DNA of 64,000 bases, from contig OZ316897.1 of NCBI GenBank assembly GCA_973895155.1, forward strand, positions 21,080,001 through 21,144,000, read 5' to 3'. Position numbers and translations under genes: made by a program. This document shows, piece by piece, positions 62,306 to 64,000 of this stretch; position 1 is the stretch's first letter, and every line of letters begins with the position of its first letter. Under the pieces are notes generated by a model. The model saw nothing but the letters and a program-made list of their open reading frames with translations, was not told where the DNA came from and made no database searches. This DNA comes from Marsupella aquatica (taxonomy: Eukaryota > Marchantiophyta).

Positions 62306-63880
62306 AAGTTTCTAGGTGAGGGGTTATGAAAATGGTCATAACATCTACACTAATCCTTTTTGACTTATTTTGGTAGGTTTGGATTTTGCCACCCAAATGT
62401 ACACAATGGGCTTGATTTCTCAAATCAAGTGAGGAACTGTGAGGAACTCTTCAGACGCGCACACTCAACCCGACTCAACAACACTCTGGTGAACTCCTGG
62501 AATTGAATGGGCAGTTTAGAAGCAGAACTCAAATGCCGCACACAGAAAGAACTCAGATACCTTCCATACTGACTGTAGCTGACTTAAGCATTGCACTCAA
62601 CCACATACACACGGGCATACACAATACATCAATCATGACACTCTTAAAGCTAGACTTTGCAGTCAACTTTGCTTGATATATAACGGAATTGCAGATTATT
62701 CTTTACTATTTACAATACTTAGCCACCAAGTTCTCCTACGTCTAAGTGCTCAGATCTTGGTGCATTTGAACTTGACTAAGAAATAACCCAAAAGTCATGC
62801 TACGAAGGTTTTTATTCAATCATGCGAAGGTTTTCGATCTTGCGAAATCTTGATTCTGTGAAAATTGAGCGAGGGATTTGCAGTTTGAAATGGTAGATGA
62901 CCAAGGCATTCACGGAGCTTTTGAATGTTTACGGTGCATAGCGGGGTGCCAACTTTTTTTAATAGTTGAAGAGACCGACAGGGGCCAAATGGGGGAACGG
63001 TAGAGACAAAGGAAGGGTGTATCGTGATGGTCGCTAAATTTTCAACAGGCTTGCTCTTGCTCGATTCGCCTTTCCCTGAGTGCGTAGATTAAAGCTTACA
63101 CCGCGCAAGGTTGAGGGTTTTGCTTCGTGGCCCTCCAATATTGAGTTATGAAAGGGCGTGAGAAAAAGACAAGCGCTTTACAAAGTGGATATGCCAAGTC
63201 TTCTTTCTGCGCAGGAACTGTCATTCGGCCTGTCGGCCGAGATAAGTTTGTTCCTGGATTTGCAGTAGTGCTTCATGCTCAATTCATGATACGAGCAGTC
63301 AGCGGGAAGCGATAATGCAGAGCCGGCGACAACATTTGTGAGTGCTTCAAGCTGGGTTTTCTTCGTTTGCTCTTCTATTCTTGGCTGTCAGTCTTTTCTT
63401 CGCCCGATCTCTTATTGCATTTCTTTTGGTCTTCTTCTCTGGAATCCCTGCTGCGACAGGGTCTTAGTAAGCGGAAGAGGTGATCAGGTCCCGGGTTTAT
63501 CTTTTCCTGAGGTTTGTGTGTTAGCCGGGATCTGTATTTGGGGACACAGTAGTGTATGGGACATGCCGGGCAACTTTTTTAGGTCATGAGATTTAGGTCA
63601 TGTATGCAGAGGAATGGATTTGCTACTGGGAGCTTTGATTTCTTTGCGAACTCGGAGCTCGGATTGGCAGAGTTAGGCCTTTGAAAACATATTTGGCTTC
63701 TTCATTACTTCCCCTCGTGTCACACTGTGCACTAAAAAAATCTACGGAGAAATTGCTGCCTTCTATAAGGCAGTGAGGATTGGTTGCTATATGGGGATAG
63801 TTAAGGACTTAGGGACCTGTGTTGGTCTGATTGGGAGTTGAGATTGCAAAATTCAAGCAGGTCGCAACTGGTGCGAAATT
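62306..63880. other. Right-hand flank, no gene recognised
   Basis: GC content rises from about 62850. A frame at 63338-63589 is open and hydrophobic but has no known domain. This may be the promoter and leader of a gene starting near 63881. Confidence 0.35.
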
Positions 63881-64000
63881 ATGGATCGAAGGATACCAGG
63901 TTTGGAGTCGAGGCGAGGGCTCTTTCACTCCAAGGTGGCGAGGAATTACCGGATGCTGAGAAGGTTACCATCGGCCCAAAGGTATAGGAGACAGCTGCTT
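63881..64000 (+). CDS. Possible first coding exon running off the window
   Basis: An ATG at 63881 opens 40 codons without a stop to the window end (MDRRIPGLESRRGLFHSKVA, then basic, Arg-rich residues). The sequence just before it is open and of higher GC than the repeats to the left. No family is recognised. It could equally be a chance frame. Confidence 0.25.
   Translation, partial: MDRRIPGLESRRGLFHSKVARNYRMLRRLPSAQRYRRQLL

Overview
The window is nuclear DNA from a land plant, most likely a moss. It shows split genes with short GT-AG introns of roughly 60-700 bp, plant-type promoter motifs (telo-box, site II), plant-specific gene families, and an intronless PLS-class PPR-DYW gene whose repeat wording resembles moss DYW editing factors as I remember them. 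The species cannot be named from this sequence alone.

Layout. (1) 131-1569, minus: ribosomal protein L10 (uL16), with its last exon probably left of the window. (2) 1571-6845: no host gene; a 121-124 bp tandem array, minisatellites and a decayed Ty3/gypsy reverse-transcriptase relic. (3) 6846-14561, minus: a complete 21-exon Sec1/Munc18 (KEULE-type) gene. (4) 14562-15860: divergent promoter region with a duplicated telomere-motif block. (5) 15861-19583, plus: a complete 8-exon CWC22 splicing-factor gene. (6) 19584-25130: repeat-rich DNA with duplicated blocks and a purine-rich satellite bounded by a Helitron-like hairpin end. (7) 25131-28706, plus: a 1191-residue PPR-DYW protein with five exact-length 303-bp internal units. 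(8) 28707-31567: a long inverted repeat. (9) 31568-35779, plus: GPI1/PIG-Q. (10) 37526-45079, minus: a 15-exon RecQ helicase of the plant RecQsim type, with two UBA-like N-terminal segments and one GC-AG intron. (11) 47060 to about 51262, minus: a PH-domain coiled-coil protein. (12) 51263-54152: a tandem pair of palindromic MITE-like units and other repeats. (13) 54153-55081, minus: complete Sm protein G. (14) 55082-64000: repeat-rich DNA with a decayed MULE transposase, AT-rich repeats and a possible first exon at the right edge.

The genes are ordinary housekeeping functions: translation (RPL10), pre-mRNA splicing (CWC22, SmG), vesicle fusion (Sec1), GPI-anchor synthesis (GPI1), DNA repair (RecQsim), organelle RNA editing (PPR-DYW) and a PH-domain protein of unknown role. 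They do not form an operon or pathway cluster. Exon borders for RPL10, Sec1, CWC22, RecQ, SmG, most of the PH gene and the 3' half of GPI1 were read by hand from splice signals and reading phase; every listed junction keeps the frame. I saw no new multigene system. The most unusual features are the recently amplified PPR repeats, the hairpin-forming repeats and the satellite with a Helitron-like end.
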